From Candidatus Caenarcanales bacterium (GTDB lineage Bacteria > Cyanobacteriota > Vampirovibrionia > LMEP-6097): 64,000 nt of DNA. Below, one piece after another: positions 46,044 to 56,620 of the stretch. The stretch is from contig JABSOS010000013.1 of the NCBI GenBank assembly GCA_013216135.1, positions 1 through 64,000 of the forward strand, read 5' to 3'. The first letter of the stretch is position 1. The number at the start of each line of letters is the position of its first letter. A program made the position numbers and the translations under genes. A model generated the notes under the pieces. It was not told the DNA's origin, made no database searches, and saw only the letters and a list, made by a program, of their open reading frames with translations.

Positions 46044-46376
46044 ATGGACCAGCAAGACCTGAAAAAAGCCTTAAAGCAAGCGCAAGATATGCAAGAAGGG
46101 CTTTTAAAAGTACAAGAAGAGCTTTCTTCAAGAGTTCTAGAAGCTTCTTCAGAAGACGGCATAGTTGACGTTACTATGTCTGCTCAAGGTGACTTCAAGT
46201 CTTTAAAAATCAACCATAACTTACTTTCTATTAAGTATCCTAATTTAGAAGATGCTTGCCCTATTATCGAGAAAGCTACGCTTAACGCTATTAAAAGAGC
46301 TACTGAAATGGCTACTGATCTTACTAAAGCGAAGTTAAAGCTTATCTCTGAAGGAATGGGTTTAGCTGAATCATAG
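46044..46376 (+). CDS. ebfC: YbaB/EbfC nucleoid-associated protein
   Basis: This 110-residue protein has the YbaB fold: an N-terminal helix rich in Gln and Met (DLKKALKQAQDMQEGLLKVQEEL), then strands DGIVDVTMSAQGDFKSLKI and a C-terminal helix (AIKRATEMATDLTKAKLKL). Such proteins bind DNA as dimers and are encoded next to recR in many bacteria, as here. TACAAT lies 11 bases before the ATG and no Shine-Dalgarno is clear. RecR follows 11 bases downstream. Confidence 0.88.
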   Translation: MDQQDLKKALKQAQDMQEGLLKVQEELSSRVLEASSEDGIVDVTMSAQGDFKSLKINHNLLSIKYPNLEDACPIIEKATLNAIKRATEMATDLTKAKLKLISEGMGLAES

Positions 46377-46387
46377 GATGATTTGGT

Positions 46388-47134
46388 TTGGAATATACTA
46401 AAGCTTTAGCTGATTTAATCGAAGAATTTAATAAATTCCCAGGAGTAGGCCCCAAGTCTGCGCAAAGGATGGCTTTTGCCTTATTAAAAAAATCTAATGA
46501 GCAGAATCAAAGATTCCTAGAAGTGGCACGCCGTGCAAAAAATGAAATTAAACAATGCTCAGTCTGCTTTAACCTCAGCAGCGATGATATTTGTGAAATC
46601 TGCACTGATACGAAACGCCAAGACAACCTTATCTGTGTCGTCGAAGAAGTGAAAGATTTAATTGCTATTGAAAAGACTAAGGAGTTTAGAGGTAAATATC
46701 ATGTACTTGGTGGCTTAATATCGCCACTTGATGGTATTTCTAGTGCTGACCTAAATGTAGAAGCCCTGCTAGAAAGAATTAAGAGTTATTTTAATAACTT
46801 GAACGCAGAGGGTCTTTCAGGGGCTGATATTCAAGGCTTGCACAGTTCGAAAAATTTGAGTTTACTTAACGTAAATGATAATTTTGAGAACAAGCATAAC
46901 GCAGAAGATCAGCCCCTGAAAGACCCTCTAGAGTTAGTTTTTGCGATTAGTCCTAGTACTGAAGGTGAGGCAACTATGCTTTTCCTTAAAAAAATGATTG
47001 GAAAGCTTGATCACTCAGATCAGATAATAATGTCGAGACTTGCCTATGGTTTACCTTTAGGTGCAGATTTAGATTACGCTGATGAATTGACTATAGTTAA
47101 AGCCCTAGAAGCTAGGGTTTCGCTAGTGATTTAA
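46388..47134 (+). CDS. recR: recombination mediator RecR, with an in-frame insertion
   Basis: RecR works with RecF/RecO to load RecA on gapped DNA. The helix-hairpin-helix (FNKFPGVGPKSAQRMAFALL), the Cys4 zinc finger CSVCFNLSSDDICEIC, and the Toprim part (VVEEVKDLIAIEK, YHVLGGLISPLDGI, SPSTEGEA) are all present. At 248 residues it is about 45 longer than usual. The excess sits between ISPLDGI and SPSTEGEA, exactly where a 123-base inverted-repeat segment (46807-46929) interrupts the reading frame without breaking it. The inserted part encodes a hydrophilic loop. It starts with TTG at 46388, 11 bases after the ebfC stop. Confidence 0.93.
   Translation: MEYTKALADLIEEFNKFPGVGPKSAQRMAFALLKKSNEQNQRFLEVARRAKNEIKQCSVCFNLSSDDICEICTDTKRQDNLICVVEEVKDLIAIEKTKEFRGKYHVLGGLISPLDGISSADLNVEALLERIKSYFNNLNAEGLSGADIQGLHSSKNLSLLNVNDNFENKHNAEDQPLKDPLELVFAISPSTEGEATMLFLKKMIGKLDHSDQIIMSRLAYGLPLGADLDYADELTIVKALEARVSLVI
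46807..46929 (+). repeat. palindromic element inserted in frame within recR
   Basis: Perfect 22-base arms lie at 46807-46828 (contains GGGTCTTTCAGGGGCTGAT) and 46908-46929, enclosing 79 bases. The whole is 123 bases, a multiple of three, and lies inside the Toprim-encoding part of recR where homologues have no such segment. Inside the loop is a further hairpin TTTAC/GTAAA (46861-46875) and a GCTTG/CAAGC pair. The features match selfish palindromes of the Rickettsia RPE type: terminal inverted repeats and in-frame insertion in a core gene. No second copy was found in this window by eye. Confidence 0.8.
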
Positions 47135-47142
47135 AATAATAC

Positions 47143-47171
47143 TTGCAACTTAGGTGCACGGATGGTATTAT
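47143..47171 (+). promoter_or_regulatory. sigma-70 type promoter
   Basis: TTGCAA (47143-47148) and TATTAT (47166-47171) are separated by exactly 17 bases. The predicted start point near 47178 lies just before the GTG at 47182, so the downstream gene should start there and be nearly leaderless. Confidence 0.6.
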
Positions 47172-47181
47172 CTTAAGGGCG

Positions 47182-47976
47182 GTGTTGAATAACATAAAAA
47201 ATTCAGTTCTCAAACCAGCAGCTATTGGTGGGCTTACTATAGCTACAATGCTTTTACCTAGTTCAGATTCTAAGACTATTCAGACTGAACGTAAAGAAGT
47301 AGAAAAAGAGCACATAGAAGCATTACATAAACAAAAAGAAAAGTTAGATAGAAATTATGCAAATGAGATGCATAGAACGAGATGCCTTAAAGAAGGTGAA
47401 GAAGTTGGTTCTAGTATTGCATTACCTAGCACAGTTAAGAGTGGTGAATTTCTATGTTTAAATTGGTCAGATAATATAAATCACCCTAAAATAGAAATTA
47501 CTGATAGAACAGCAAAGCTTATTTCAGAGGAAAGCATGAAAGGAGCGTTTATTTTTAATGAACCATTCATGAATTACGAACTCTACCCTGAACAGGAAGT
47601 AAAAATGAGAAAAAAACTAGAAGAAGATGGTGTTAGGACGCATGAACTGAAGGAAATTACAGACCCGAATTTAAAGAAGCGTATCACCAAAGAATTTAAT
47701 AAAAATAACAATAAATTTGATGTACTCCCAGATCAACTTTTATATACCGAAATGGAGATAAACCTCCTAGAAGAAGCAAAGGGTAAAAATCTAATAATAT
47801 TTATTCCTGGTAATAAGTTAGATAGAAAAAAAAGGCAAGTAGAATTTATGATAGGAAAGACTAATAACCCCAATATATTAAAAGTAATTGTGGGAGTTAA
47901 TAATGGCAGCCCTCTAAAAAACATCCTGAGATTTAGTAGTGAAGAAAACAATATATACTCACAATTTGTGGATTAA
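47182..47976 (+). CDS. hypothetical exported or membrane-anchored protein
   Basis: This 264-residue protein has an N-terminal hydrophobic stretch (AAIGGLTIATMLLP) that may be a signal peptide or anchor. A charged helical region (about 35-65) rich in Glu and Lys and a mixed alpha/beta part of unknown type follow. I chose GTG at 47182 because the TTG 13 codons upstream is the -35 hexamer of a good promoter. No cysteine pair or catalytic motif stands out. It precedes gatC by about 23 bases on the same strand. The function is unknown. Confidence 0.55.
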   Translation: MLNNIKNSVLKPAAIGGLTIATMLLPSSDSKTIQTERKEVEKEHIEALHKQKEKLDRNYANEMHRTRCLKEGEEVGSSIALPSTVKSGEFLCLNWSDNINHPKIEITDRTAKLISEESMKGAFIFNEPFMNYELYPEQEVKMRKKLEEDGVRTHELKEITDPNLKKRITKEFNKNNNKFDVLPDQLLYTEMEINLLEEAKGKNLIIFIPGNKLDRKKRQVEFMIGKTNNPNILKVIVGVNNGSPLKNILRFSSEENNIYSQFVD

Positions 47977-47999
47977 GTAAATATGTTAAAATGCACAGA

Positions 48000-48308
48000 A
48001 TGAGCATAGATAAAGAGCAAGTGAAAAAAATCGCAAGTCTAGCAAAATTATCTCTTTCAGAGGAAGAGTTAGAATCTCATGCTGAAAACTTGAACAAGAT
48101 TTTAGAGTATGTAGAAACTCTTGAAAAACTTCCTACTCAAGGAGTTGAGCCGATTACTGGACCACTTGATCTTAAGCAAGTAATTAGAGCTGATGAATGC
48201 GACCCTAGCTCTAAACAGCTTCTAGAATCTATGATTAATAATTTCCCGGATAAAGAAGAAGTTCAGGAAGGAATAGGAATTAAAGTTCCTAAAATGATGG
48301 GGGCGTAA
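48000..48308 (+). CDS. gatC: Asp/Glu-tRNA amidotransferase subunit C
   Basis: GatC stabilises the GatA-GatB pair that makes Gln-tRNA(Gln) or Asn-tRNA(Asn) by amidation. The conserved start [21 protein letters not shown], the [13 protein letters not shown] helix and the VEPITGP segment are clear. I chose the second ATG (48000); one at 47991 is also in frame. The length of 102 residues is normal. gatA and gatB are not next to it. Its stop overlaps the pyrG start by one base (TAATG), so the two are coupled. Confidence 0.9.
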   Translation: MSIDKEQVKKIASLAKLSLSEEELESHAENLNKILEYVETLEKLPTQGVEPITGPLDLKQVIRADECDPSSKQLLESMINNFPDKEEVQEGIGIKVPKMMGA

Positions 48309-49969
48309 TGACTAAGTATATATTTGTAACAGGTGGAGTGGTAAGCAGCCTTGGTAAAGGTATTGTTTCAGCGAGTTTAGGAAGACTACTAAAGTCTAGA
48401 GGATATAAAGTTTCCATTCAGAAACTAGATCCATACTTAAACGTAGACCCAGGAACTATGTCTCCATATCAACACGGTGAAGTTTTCGTTACCGATGATG
48501 GTGCAGAAACAGATTTAGACTTAGGTCACTATGAAAGATTCATCGATGAAAACCTTAAACAAGCTAACAGTGTTACATCTGGGAAAATATATTCAGATGT
48601 AATCGCAAAAGAAAGACGTGGTGAATACCTAGGTGGTACTGTACAAATGGTTCCTCACGTTACTAACGAGATTAAAGATAGGATCAGAAAAGCTGCTGAA
48701 AAAAGTGGTGCTGATATTCTTATCGTCGAAGTAGGTGGAACTGTAGGTGACATTGAAAGTTCTATTTTCTTAGAAGCAATCCGTCAATTTAAAAAAGACG
48801 CTGGGAAAAATAATTCTATCTATATCCACGTAACCTTAGTACCTAATATTAAAGTTACTAGTGAGTTAAAAACTAAACCTACTCAGCATAGTGTTGAACT
48901 ACTGCGTTCGAAAGGTATCCATCCAAATATTTTAGTTTTAAGAGCAGAACAAGATATCCCAGAAAGCTTAAAAGAAAAATTAAGTCTCTTTACTGATGTT
49001 CCTTACTCTAATATCATTGAAAGCTCTGACTGTGAAACTATCTACGAAGTTCCACTAATTCTAGAACACCAAGGCTTAGCCAATAGAGTTCTAGATGAAC
49101 TCGATTTAGAAAACCATGAACCTAGCCTTAGTTCATGGAGAAATACTGTATCTAAAATAAAAACTAACGCTGATAGAAAACTTAAAATCGCACTAGTCGG
49201 GAAATACATTAAACTCTCAGATGCATACATTTCTGTAATTGAGTCACTGAGACACGCCTGTGCTGAATCAGGACACCAATTCGATTTACGTTTAGTCTTA
49301 TCTGATGATCTAACAAGTTTAGAAGACGCCCAAAAAGAACTTGCAAATGTAGATGCTATCTGTATTCCTGGTGGCTTTGGGGATAGAGGTATTGAAGGTA
49401 AGCTACTTGCAATTCAGTATGCAAGATCAAAACAGATCCCATTACTCGGTTTATGTCTAGGTTTACAATGTTTAGTAATAGAATACGCTCGTAATGTTCT
49501 AAACTTAGAAAATGCTAATAGTATTGAATTCAATACTAGAACTCCAGATCCTGTTATCCACTTAATGTCCGAACAACAAGACGTTGAAGATAAAGGTGGA
49601 ACTATGAGACTCGGCTCTTATCCATGTCATTTAATTGAAAATAGCAAAGCTTATGAAGCATACGCTAGTGCAGGCATGCTTGATGAAAATAACACAGAAG
49701 CAATTATTCAGGAAAGACATAGACATAGATATGAATTTAATAATAAATATAAAAACATGCTTGAAGAAGCTGGCTTAAAAGTTTCAGGAACTTCTCCAGA
49801 CGGGCTTTTGGTAGAAATAGTGGAAATTACTAATCATCCATTTATGCTTGCATGCCAGTTCCACCCAGAGTTTAAGTCAAGACCTGATAGACCTCATCCA
49901 TTATTCATGGCATTAGTTCAAACAGCTATTAACATTAAGTCTAAGGCTGTAACTACCTCTAATATATAA
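48308..49969 (+). CDS. pyrG: CTP synthase
   Basis: PyrG converts UTP to CTP with ATP and glutamine-derived ammonia. The N-terminal synthetase half has [23 protein letters not shown] (P-loop) and [23 protein letters not shown]. The C-terminal glutaminase half has the nucleophile Cys near residue 383 in LLGLCLGLQ and the [12 protein letters not shown] motif. At 553 residues it is slightly longer than usual but without an insertion. It overlaps gatC by one base. It is the last plus-strand gene before a convergent minus-strand run. Confidence 0.97.
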   Translation: MTKYIFVTGGVVSSLGKGIVSASLGRLLKSRGYKVSIQKLDPYLNVDPGTMSPYQHGEVFVTDDGAETDLDLGHYERFIDENLKQANSVTSGKIYSDVIAKERRGEYLGGTVQMVPHVTNEIKDRIRKAAEKSGADILIVEVGGTVGDIESSIFLEAIRQFKKDAGKNNSIYIHVTLVPNIKVTSELKTKPTQHSVELLRSKGIHPNILVLRAEQDIPESLKEKLSLFTDVPYSNIIESSDCETIYEVPLILEHQGLANRVLDELDLENHEPSLSSWRNTVSKIKTNADRKLKIALVGKYIKLSDAYISVIESLRHACAESGHQFDLRLVLSDDLTSLEDAQKELANVDAICIPGGFGDRGIEGKLLAIQYARSKQIPLLGLCLGLQCLVIEYARNVLNLENANSIEFNTRTPDPVIHLMSEQQDVEDKGGTMRLGSYPCHLIENSKAYEAYASAGMLDENNTEAIIQERHRHRYEFNNKYKNMLEEAGLKVSGTSPDGLLVEIVEITNHPFMLACQFHPEFKSRPDRPHPLFMALVQTAINIKSKAVTTSNI

Positions 49970-50017
49970 GAGGCGCGATCTTTTTCCTCATTTGTTGTGA
50001 GTTTGCAATAAAGTTTA

Positions 50018-53000
50018 TTAGGTGTAACGGTTAGGGTCGTTAACATATTTGTTAAAGTCCCAAGAACTTCTTTCAAACATTTGGAATACAAAGAGAATCA
50101 AAAGTAACTCCTGGATAGTCTTACCTTTAATAGAATCTTTTTTAAATTCAGTAGAATTGTCCTTGACAGTATCACTTAACGCAAAAGTAGGTGAATATGT
50201 TTTTACTTCAGAATCATCAACAAGATCCTTAAGTCTGCTGGCTCTAGGATTAATTGATTCATCAAGTCTTTTCATATCATCATCTAAATTATCTAATAAA
50301 GAATTTGGTGATAAAAAAGTACCTGTTGAGTAACCAGGGATAGAAGCAGCATCAGTATAAGTAACATTTGAGATAGGTTGACTTGGAAGTGCTATTGACG
50401 GCGAATTTTGGAAAGCATCGTTAACCTCAGCTGCTTCAACCATCGTGAAAATATCATGAGGTTTTAAAACATTAGTCGCAGGATCAGTACCTGACCATTC
50501 ACCTACTGCTAAGTTAACTTGATCATTCAAATCAACTGGGTCAATCCCATTACCAGAAATAATTCCCTCAATCATAGATTTATATAGAGTTTCTGTATGT
50601 ATTTTATCGGGATTACCAAATACTATTAGATCGCCAGAACCATCAACTTTTAATAATTCTTTTTTAATAATTTCAAGAACACCCAATTGTGTTTTATAAG
50701 GCTCAGCCATATTTCCAGGCTCGGGATCAGCCTTACTAAAATTGACAAATCTATCACGCTTTGTTGTATCAGGAAGTACAGGGACATAGGCATCAAAATC
50801 TATCGCCTCATACTCTGCATTAGTTAGTATTAAATCTTCAGGCTTTATTAAACTTGGCTCACCTACAGTTGTTGATGGAAGACTCGAGAAGTTGGCAGGT
50901 AACGATTTACCTTCAAGTAAACTCTCTAAAAGTGCATTATAGTATTTAACAGTATCTGTATTGCTAGCATCTTCTGCAGCTTTTAATCTCGGTAATATAA
51001 GCTTTTCTGCAAATTCTAAGTTTCGATCAAAATTACCATTAATTTTATATATACCTCTTCTGAAAGGAGGTTTTTCGGCTAAGTCTTTAATATCAACAAA
51101 TAATTCATTTAGAACTGAAGAATCATAATCAGATGCAGCATTAATCTTACTCACGAAGTCATCTAATTTAAGAGATAAGCTTCGAGTATTATCTTCTTGA
51201 GCACTAATATAATTTAACTGGTCTTCTGTTTCTGTAACAAAGTTATTAAAGATATCTTGATTAGAAGCAGAGCCATTCTTTGCAATATAACTATCTTGAA
51301 AATTAATCATGGAATCAATTAAGTTCAAGTCTGATTCAACTCCAGAAACATCTTTCAAAGCACCAACCATCACTCTTGATACCGAATTATTACCTAGCCA
51401 TAGGTCGAACTGTTCTAAAGCTTCTCTTCTAGCTTCAGTACTAGCCTGAGTAGCCATTTCGTTTCTTAAATTACTCAACTTCTCTAAATATGATTTAGTT
51501 TCAGTTAAATAGGAAGAGTTTGATGGGTCAAGATCGTGCCACATAGGTAAACCTGTGGCAAATGGTCCTCCCACTGCAAATAACTCAGGAAAATGAAATG
51601 GTATTTTAAGACCTTGACCTGAATCTTCATCTAAAAACTTCTGATTTTCCATGTAACCTGCATACTGGTACTCACCTTTTGAAAAATTATTACTAGTAAA
51701 TTGTTGTAAAGGCTTAAAAACATATTCGCCTGAGTCACCTAATGTTGAATCGAACTCCTTAATCTGTCGAGTTTCAAAAAGCTTATCTAAACCATCAATA
51801 AAGTCATCGTCATTCTCGATTTGATTATTAACTTGTAGAAAAAAGTGTGAGGTAGATGCGCTGCTAGCAAAGGCACTTTGTTTTTGCTGTGTTAGCTGAG
51901 AATCAAATACTGATTGAATTGCATTTATATTCTCATTAATATTCAAAGCCTCTAAAAATTGTGAAGTAATATTATCATTATCCTCATCACTTAAGTTATC
52001 ACCTGGATTAAATTTGACTAACTGCGTGGACAAATTTAACGTTTCTTCTGTCTTTGCACTATAAAACTCTCCATCACCTGGACTAATACCATATTCTGCC
52101 GAAGTGCCATAAGCTCCAGATAAAACACCAGACAATGTTTGGAAATGCTTAACGTATGTAACATATTCTCTTCTTATCGCTTGCTCAGGTCCACTAGGCG
52201 AATTTCCTTGCCCAGCGATCGCAATTTCCAAATCATCAATTTTCTTTTGAAAAAAAGCCAAGCTTCCAGACTCACGATCATTGTTAGCAGCTACTACTAT
52301 CGGATTACCCTCTGAATTAACACGCCCATCTATACCAGCAAAATGGAAATTATTAATTTCTGGTACCGTAATAGTTATGGCAGAACCACCTGTTTTTTTT
52401 GATAATGAGAAGCTATCCTCACTAACAAGAACTTTTTCAATAAAACTATCCCTAAAAGTTGTCAACTCAGCCTCCAGGCTATTTAATATATTAATATATT
52501 CTGTCCTATTCCCCAAATCTGGTGGGTCAATTGATAAATCACCAGGATCAAAAACGGGCATTGAACTAAGAAATGGATTATCACTTACATCAGGAGCATC
52601 ATTGTCATTATCTTCAACTAGTGCCTTTATATCTCCAATTTTAGTAATAGCAGCATTAAGGTTCAGTCTTAGTCTATTAGTATTTAAGCCAGTAATAACT
52701 TTAGATTGCGTGCCTGCAAATCTGCTTAATAGTGTCTTTTCATCATTAGTCAAATCTGCTGACAGGTCATTAAAATCAAGGTCGGCACCCATATCATTAA
52801 TACCCGTAACTTCACCAGAAACTAGATCAACAGATACTGTGCCATTCTTTAATTTGGCAATTATAGCTTGAATCTTAGTTTTATCCCCACCATCAAAACT
52901 CTGAAAAATAGGATCATCAGCAATGTTATTTGAGCCTGGGGCTAGAGTAGGAGTGGTCTCATCATACAGAATATTTTGTAGATCTTGATAGTAATTCTGA

Positions 53001-56000
53001 AAAGTGGCAGAACCGTCATCTTTAAATTTATCTAAAAAGGTTCCATATCCATGTATAAATTTAGAGATATCCTGTATTTCATTACCAGTTAACCCAGTAT
53101 CTGCATTATTTTCAAAGTAATACTCAGTATTTTTATCATATACCTCTAGAATATCAGTCTTATAATCAAAAGTATTAGAAGAGTTGTCTGGATCTCTGAT
53201 GATTCCATTTCTCAAATCTTTAAAAAAAGCTATCTCAGGACCGTCTAATAGACTCGATTTAATATAACCATCATCCTGAAAAGTGCCGTTTATCTTATCA
53301 TTGACAATATTTAAAGCTCTAAAAATTTTGTCATCATTACCAGATAAACTACCAATTACGTTCTTCTTATCTCTTAAATACTTACGTATACTCTTCAAGC
53401 CCTTTAATAATCCTGAGTCGACATAAGTGATTGAAACATTACGATAAGGTGGACTAGCAATAAACTCGTCATTTATATCATTAACATAAGTACTTACCGA
53501 ATCTAAACTTATATTTACTGGTACTGAATCTGAATTTGCAATTTCCAGTAAATTTTTTAAAAATATTTGAGCCTCTTTTGATCCTGAAAAGTTTGTATCG
53601 GCAGTATCTAACTTATTATTAGCATCTCTCTGTAATGTAAAAGCAGGTATATTATTTGAGACATTCATCTCATCTACTCTTCTTATGAGTTCTTGTCCGA
53701 TAGCACCAATAACGAGAGAAGTAGAAGAAGCATAAAGTAAAGGAGCCGGAACAGTATCATCTTGAGGAACAGAACCATCAGCTCTAGGCTCAGCTAATTT
53801 TTTTGTAAACTGTCTTGCGTTTATATTGGCAGCTTCAGTTCTTTGTGAATTATAAATCTGAGCATAACTCATAGGTTGCCCGAATTCAACATTATTTGCA
53901 AAAAGGTCTATGAAGAAATCTATTTGAACGTCGTGAGAGTTGGCTCTATTTTCAACAAGAGCTGTCGTTGAAGGGTCGTCTTCAATACCATCTAATTCTG
54001 GAATTGCTAAATCTTTCTCGAGCATCACCTTAATTAATTCAGGTCTAGGTTCATCTAAAGGGAGAGTAGTACCTATTCCTGTATAGCCATTAGCATATGG
54101 AGTGTAAACCCCAGAAACAGGATCAGGAATCCTAAGCTTTGGAAATCCTTGATCATTCCCTAAACTATCTACTGGTTTTTCTATTTCGTCTAAAATACCT
54201 TCTAACTTTTCATACCTTTCTAATAAAGTAGCAAGCTTAACAGAATCAATATTACCTAAACTATCTGTGATATCTAAGAAATCATGAGCTTGAGGGTTCG
54301 TTGAAGGCGGATAAATACTATCAAAACTTACTGGAACATCAGTGAATGTATCTATAGGCTCTTTTCCTTGTGCTAACAATATAGGGTTTAAAACTAGAAT
54401 AATTTCATTTTGCATTGCCTTAAAATACATATCAAAATCTCTAATGTCTAAAGGGGGGAAATTAGCTACAAATCCGTTTTTCTCCGGTTCAGATCCTGGA
54501 GAAACTATATCACCTGAATCATTAACTGAATTTATTAAATTAATTTCATCACCAGCGTCAGGATTAGAATCCGTATGTGAATCATATTCTTGTTTTCTTA
54601 ATAGAGTCTGATTGAATATGTCTAAAAGTATTGGACTATCAGCTTTATAAATCCCTCTAGATAAATAATTTTGAGAAGCTGAGAGCGCATCAATTGATTT
54701 ATCCTTAATACTTTTATAAAGTTCTTGCTCTACTTGGGCATTTGGTAGATTTAAATTAGTTAGACCATGCTCTTGATTTGGTAAATCAACCAAAGAACCA
54801 GTCGCAAATAAATCTAAAATGGTTCTATTATCTTCAATATACCTCGGAACATTAGCTTCAACATGTTGAAGAAATAAATCTAATAACTGCTGGAATTGAT
54901 TAGGTGAAGTGCCACCAAAACTTTTTCCTAATTCTTGTGGTCCAGTAAAAATAAAACCATCATCATCTACAATTTGTGTAACACCATTTCGTTCCCACTC
55001 TAGAAAATCTTTTAATAATGGAAATCTTTGCTCTCGAAAATCATCATCTCCAGGAGTACCTGAAGTAATTACACCAATAAATGGATTTCCTGAACTGTTA
55101 TCAGAAGTAAATTTATTTATAAGTGAGTTAGGGTGAGATATACCAGCATCTGTATTCAGACCTGAAGCAACATTTGTGTACAATTCAGAATGAACGAAGT
55201 ATTGCATTATAGGTTTTTTGTATTGAATTGTAATACTAGGATCATTCCAGTTATCTAAAATATAATTTATACCAAGTAAACTATCAGCTGCAAAACCACC
55301 TATTAAAGGAAGACTTTGTAAATCATTAATTACATCTGGAGATAGAGAAATTAAATCAGCTAAACTTGTAATACCAGGGTCACTTGGGTTAAAAGAACCA
55401 AAAAGCCCTCTAGATTCATCAATCTCGCCACTAGAGTTTATATATAAAAGACTTATTGAGGGAGGGAAAATATCGTTATCAGGATCCCCTCCTATTTCTC
55501 TAGAAGCTGGTGGTAAATCATAATAATCCTTTGATAAATAAAGGAAATCACTAATTTTATTATCTAGCGCTTGAAAAGCATCATCAAGGGTATTAATACT
55601 AGAAACATCACCTGGGTCAACTAATCCATCACCATTTCTATCAAAATTTTTACTATCGTTACTCGCCCCTAGAGTAAGAATAGAGTACATAGCTAAAGCT
55701 AGAGTTTCCTTATCACTAAAATCTAAATTAGTGCCATATTTATGACTTTGAGTTTGAATTGGAAGTGGACCTTCATACCACGGTGAGTCAGTTTTTGTAA
55801 CGTCGTCATATACTAAGTAACCATCAACTCTCTCAAAAGTATCTAATTTTTTACCTTGAATATAATAGTATTCAGAAGGGAATTCTGGTGGAATTTCAGC
55901 TGGAGTATCTACCCCTGGGGTATAAACACCATCACCATCATTATCAATAAATGGATCTTCAAAATCTCCATCACTATTATTAGCAAACCCAGTAAAAGCG

Positions 56001-56593
56001 TTAATTACATTATCACCATCATCAATAAATTTTTTAATAGGGCTTGTATCTATAGTTAAATCAACAGATGATTCATCAGTAGCTACATCTTTGGTTAAAA
56101 AATCTAAAAGTCCCCCTCTGCCATCTCGAACCATATTTATAAAGTCAGAACCGTTATCAGTATTTAAGGTGAGTGTATCCAAAGCAGCTTGATTTGCATT
56201 TAAAAAATCTCCTAATGAATTGCCAGAAAAATTAGCTGCTGCAGTTTTATTCAATACATTACTTAAAATACTTTTAACTTCATCAGAAATATTAGAGGTA
56301 TCTAAATTAATACCGTCTAACAGTTCTTGCTGCATCAACTCACCAATTACCTGTAAGCGCTCAGCGGAAGATTGAAAATAATATGTTGTTTCATTATTTT
56401 GACCAGTAGTTACGGTTTGAGCAGATAAGACCTCGACTACACCATCTTCACGAATTATCGTATTATCCTTACCAAAGTTGGAAGAGAAAAAAGAATCAAA
56501 ATAAGAAATCAAATTAGTACTTTGCAGCTCTAACTCTGACAAAGACTTTTCAACTGTATCCGTTTTATCAAATCTCGATGGATTACTAGCCAT
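50018..56593 (-). CDS. giant hypothetical protein with calcium-binding-like motifs
   Basis: This 2191-residue protein is the largest in the window and is not recognised. It is acidic and rich in Asp, Ser, Asn and Pro, with no signal peptide and no long hydrophobic segment apart from a moderately hydrophobic helix near the C-terminus (IQELLLILFVFQMF). Two dockerin/EF-hand-like loops occur near residues 214 (DNDGDGVYTPGVD) and 315 (DRNGDGLVDPGD). Much of the rest alternates short helices with Pro-Asp-rich loops, and no internal repeat is clear. It starts 27 bases after the MNIO-locus partner gene on the same strand and so may belong to that operon. An extracellular or surface role is a guess. 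Confidence 0.7.
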   Translation of the reverse strand: MASNPSRFDKTDTVEKSLSELELQSTNLISYFDSFFSSNFGKDNTIIREDGVVEVLSAQTVTTGQNNETTYYFQSSAERLQVIGELMQQELLDGINLDTSNISDEVKSILSNVLNKTAAANFSGNSLGDFLNANQAALDTLTLNTDNGSDFINMVRDGRGGLLDFLTKDVATDESSVDLTIDTSPIKKFIDDGDNVINAFTGFANNSDGDFEDPFIDNDGDGVYTPGVDTPAEIPPEFPSEYYYIQGKKLDTFERVDGYLVYDDVTKTDSPWYEGPLPIQTQSHKYGTNLDFSDKETLALAMYSILTLGASNDSKNFDRNGDGLVDPGDVSSINTLDDAFQALDNKISDFLYLSKDYYDLPPASREIGGDPDNDIFPPSISLLYINSSGEIDESRGLFGSFNPSDPGITSLADLISLSPDVINDLQSLPLIGGFAADSLLGINYILDNWNDPSITIQYKKPIMQYFVHSELYTNVASGLNTDAGISHPNSLINKFTSDNSSGNPFIGVITSGTPGDDDFREQRFPLLKDFLEWERNGVTQIVDDDGFIFTGPQELGKSFGGTSPNQFQQLLDLFLQHVEANVPRYIEDNRTILDLFATGSLVDLPNQEHGLTNLNLPNAQVEQELYKSIKDKSIDALSASQNYLSRGIYKADSPILLDIFNQTLLRKQEYDSHTDSNPDAGDEINLINSVNDSGDIVSPGSEPEKNGFVANFPPLDIRDFDMYFKAMQNEIILVLNPILLAQGKEPIDTFTDVPVSFDSIYPPSTNPQAHDFLDITDSLGNIDSVKLATLLERYEKLEGILDEIEKPVDSLGNDQGFPKLRIPDPVSGVYTPYANGYTGIGTTLPLDEPRPELIKVMLEKDLAIPELDGIEDDPSTTALVENRANSHDVQIDFFIDLFANNVEFGQPMSYAQIYNSQRTEAANINARQFTKKLAEPRADGSVPQDDTVPAPLLYASSTSLVIGAIGQELIRRVDEMNVSNNIPAFTLQRDANNKLDTADTNFSGSKEAQIFLKNLLEIANSDSVPVNISLDSVSTYVNDINDEFIASPPYRNVSITYVDSGLLKGLKSIRKYLRDKKNVIGSLSGNDDKIFRALNIVNDKINGTFQDDGYIKSSLLDGPEIAFFKDLRNGIIRDPDNSSNTFDYKTDILEVYDKNTEYYFENNADTGLTGNEIQDISKFIHGYGTFLDKFKDDGSATFQNYYQDLQNILYDETTPTLAPGSNNIADDPIFQSFDGGDKTKIQAIIAKLKNGTVSVDLVSGEVTGINDMGADLDFNDLSADLTNDEKTLLSRFAGTQSKVITGLNTNRLRLNLNAAITKIGDIKALVEDNDNDAPDVSDNPFLSSMPVFDPGDLSIDPPDLGNRTEYINILNSLEAELTTFRDSFIEKVLVSEDSFSLSKKTGGSAITITVPEINNFHFAGIDGRVNSEGNPIVVAANNDRESGSLAFFQKKIDDLEIAIAGQGNSPSGPEQAIRREYVTYVKHFQTLSGVLSGAYGTSAEYGISPGDGEFYSAKTEETLNLSTQLVKFNPGDNLSDEDNDNITSQFLEALNINENINAIQSVFDSQLTQQKQSAFASSASTSHFFLQVNNQIENDDDFIDGLDKLFETRQIKEFDSTLGDSGEYVFKPLQQFTSNNFSKGEYQYAGYMENQKFLDEDSGQGLKIPFHFPELFAVGGPFATGLPMWHDLDPSNSSYLTETKSYLEKLSNLRNEMATQASTEARREALEQFDLWLGNNSVSRVMVGALKDVSGVESDLNLIDSMINFQDSYIAKNGSASNQDIFNNFVTETEDQLNYISAQEDNTRSLSLKLDDFVSKINAASDYDSSVLNELFVDIKDLAEKPPFRRGIYKINGNFDRNLEFAEKLILPRLKAAEDASNTDTVKYYNALLESLLEGKSLPANFSSLPSTTVGEPSLIKPEDLILTNAEYEAIDFDAYVPVLPDTTKRDRFVNFSKADPEPGNMAEPYKTQLGVLEIIKKELLKVDGSGDLIVFGNPDKIHTETLYKSMIEGIISGNGIDPVDLNDQVNLAVGEWSGTDPATNVLKPHDIFTMVEAAEVNDAFQNSPSIALPSQPISNVTYTDAASIPGYSTGTFLSPNSLLDNLDDDMKRLDESINPRASRLKDLVDDSEVKTYSPTFALSDTVKDNSTEFKKDSIKGKTIQELLLILFVFQMFERSSWDFNKYVNDPNRYT

Positions 56594-56620
56594 TATAAGT
56601 TCTATAATCCCAAATTTAGG

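Noticed and set aside
47103-47118. CCCTAG/CTAGGG hairpin at the end of recR followed by TTT
   Set aside because: It lies inside the conserved C-terminal codons and has only three T residues behind it; it is too weak to call a terminator.
52281-52871. Plus-strand open frame of 196 codons inside the 2191-residue gene
   Set aside because: It is antisense to a long continuous coding frame; its Ser/Leu-rich composition is what reversal of Asp/Ser-rich coding gives.
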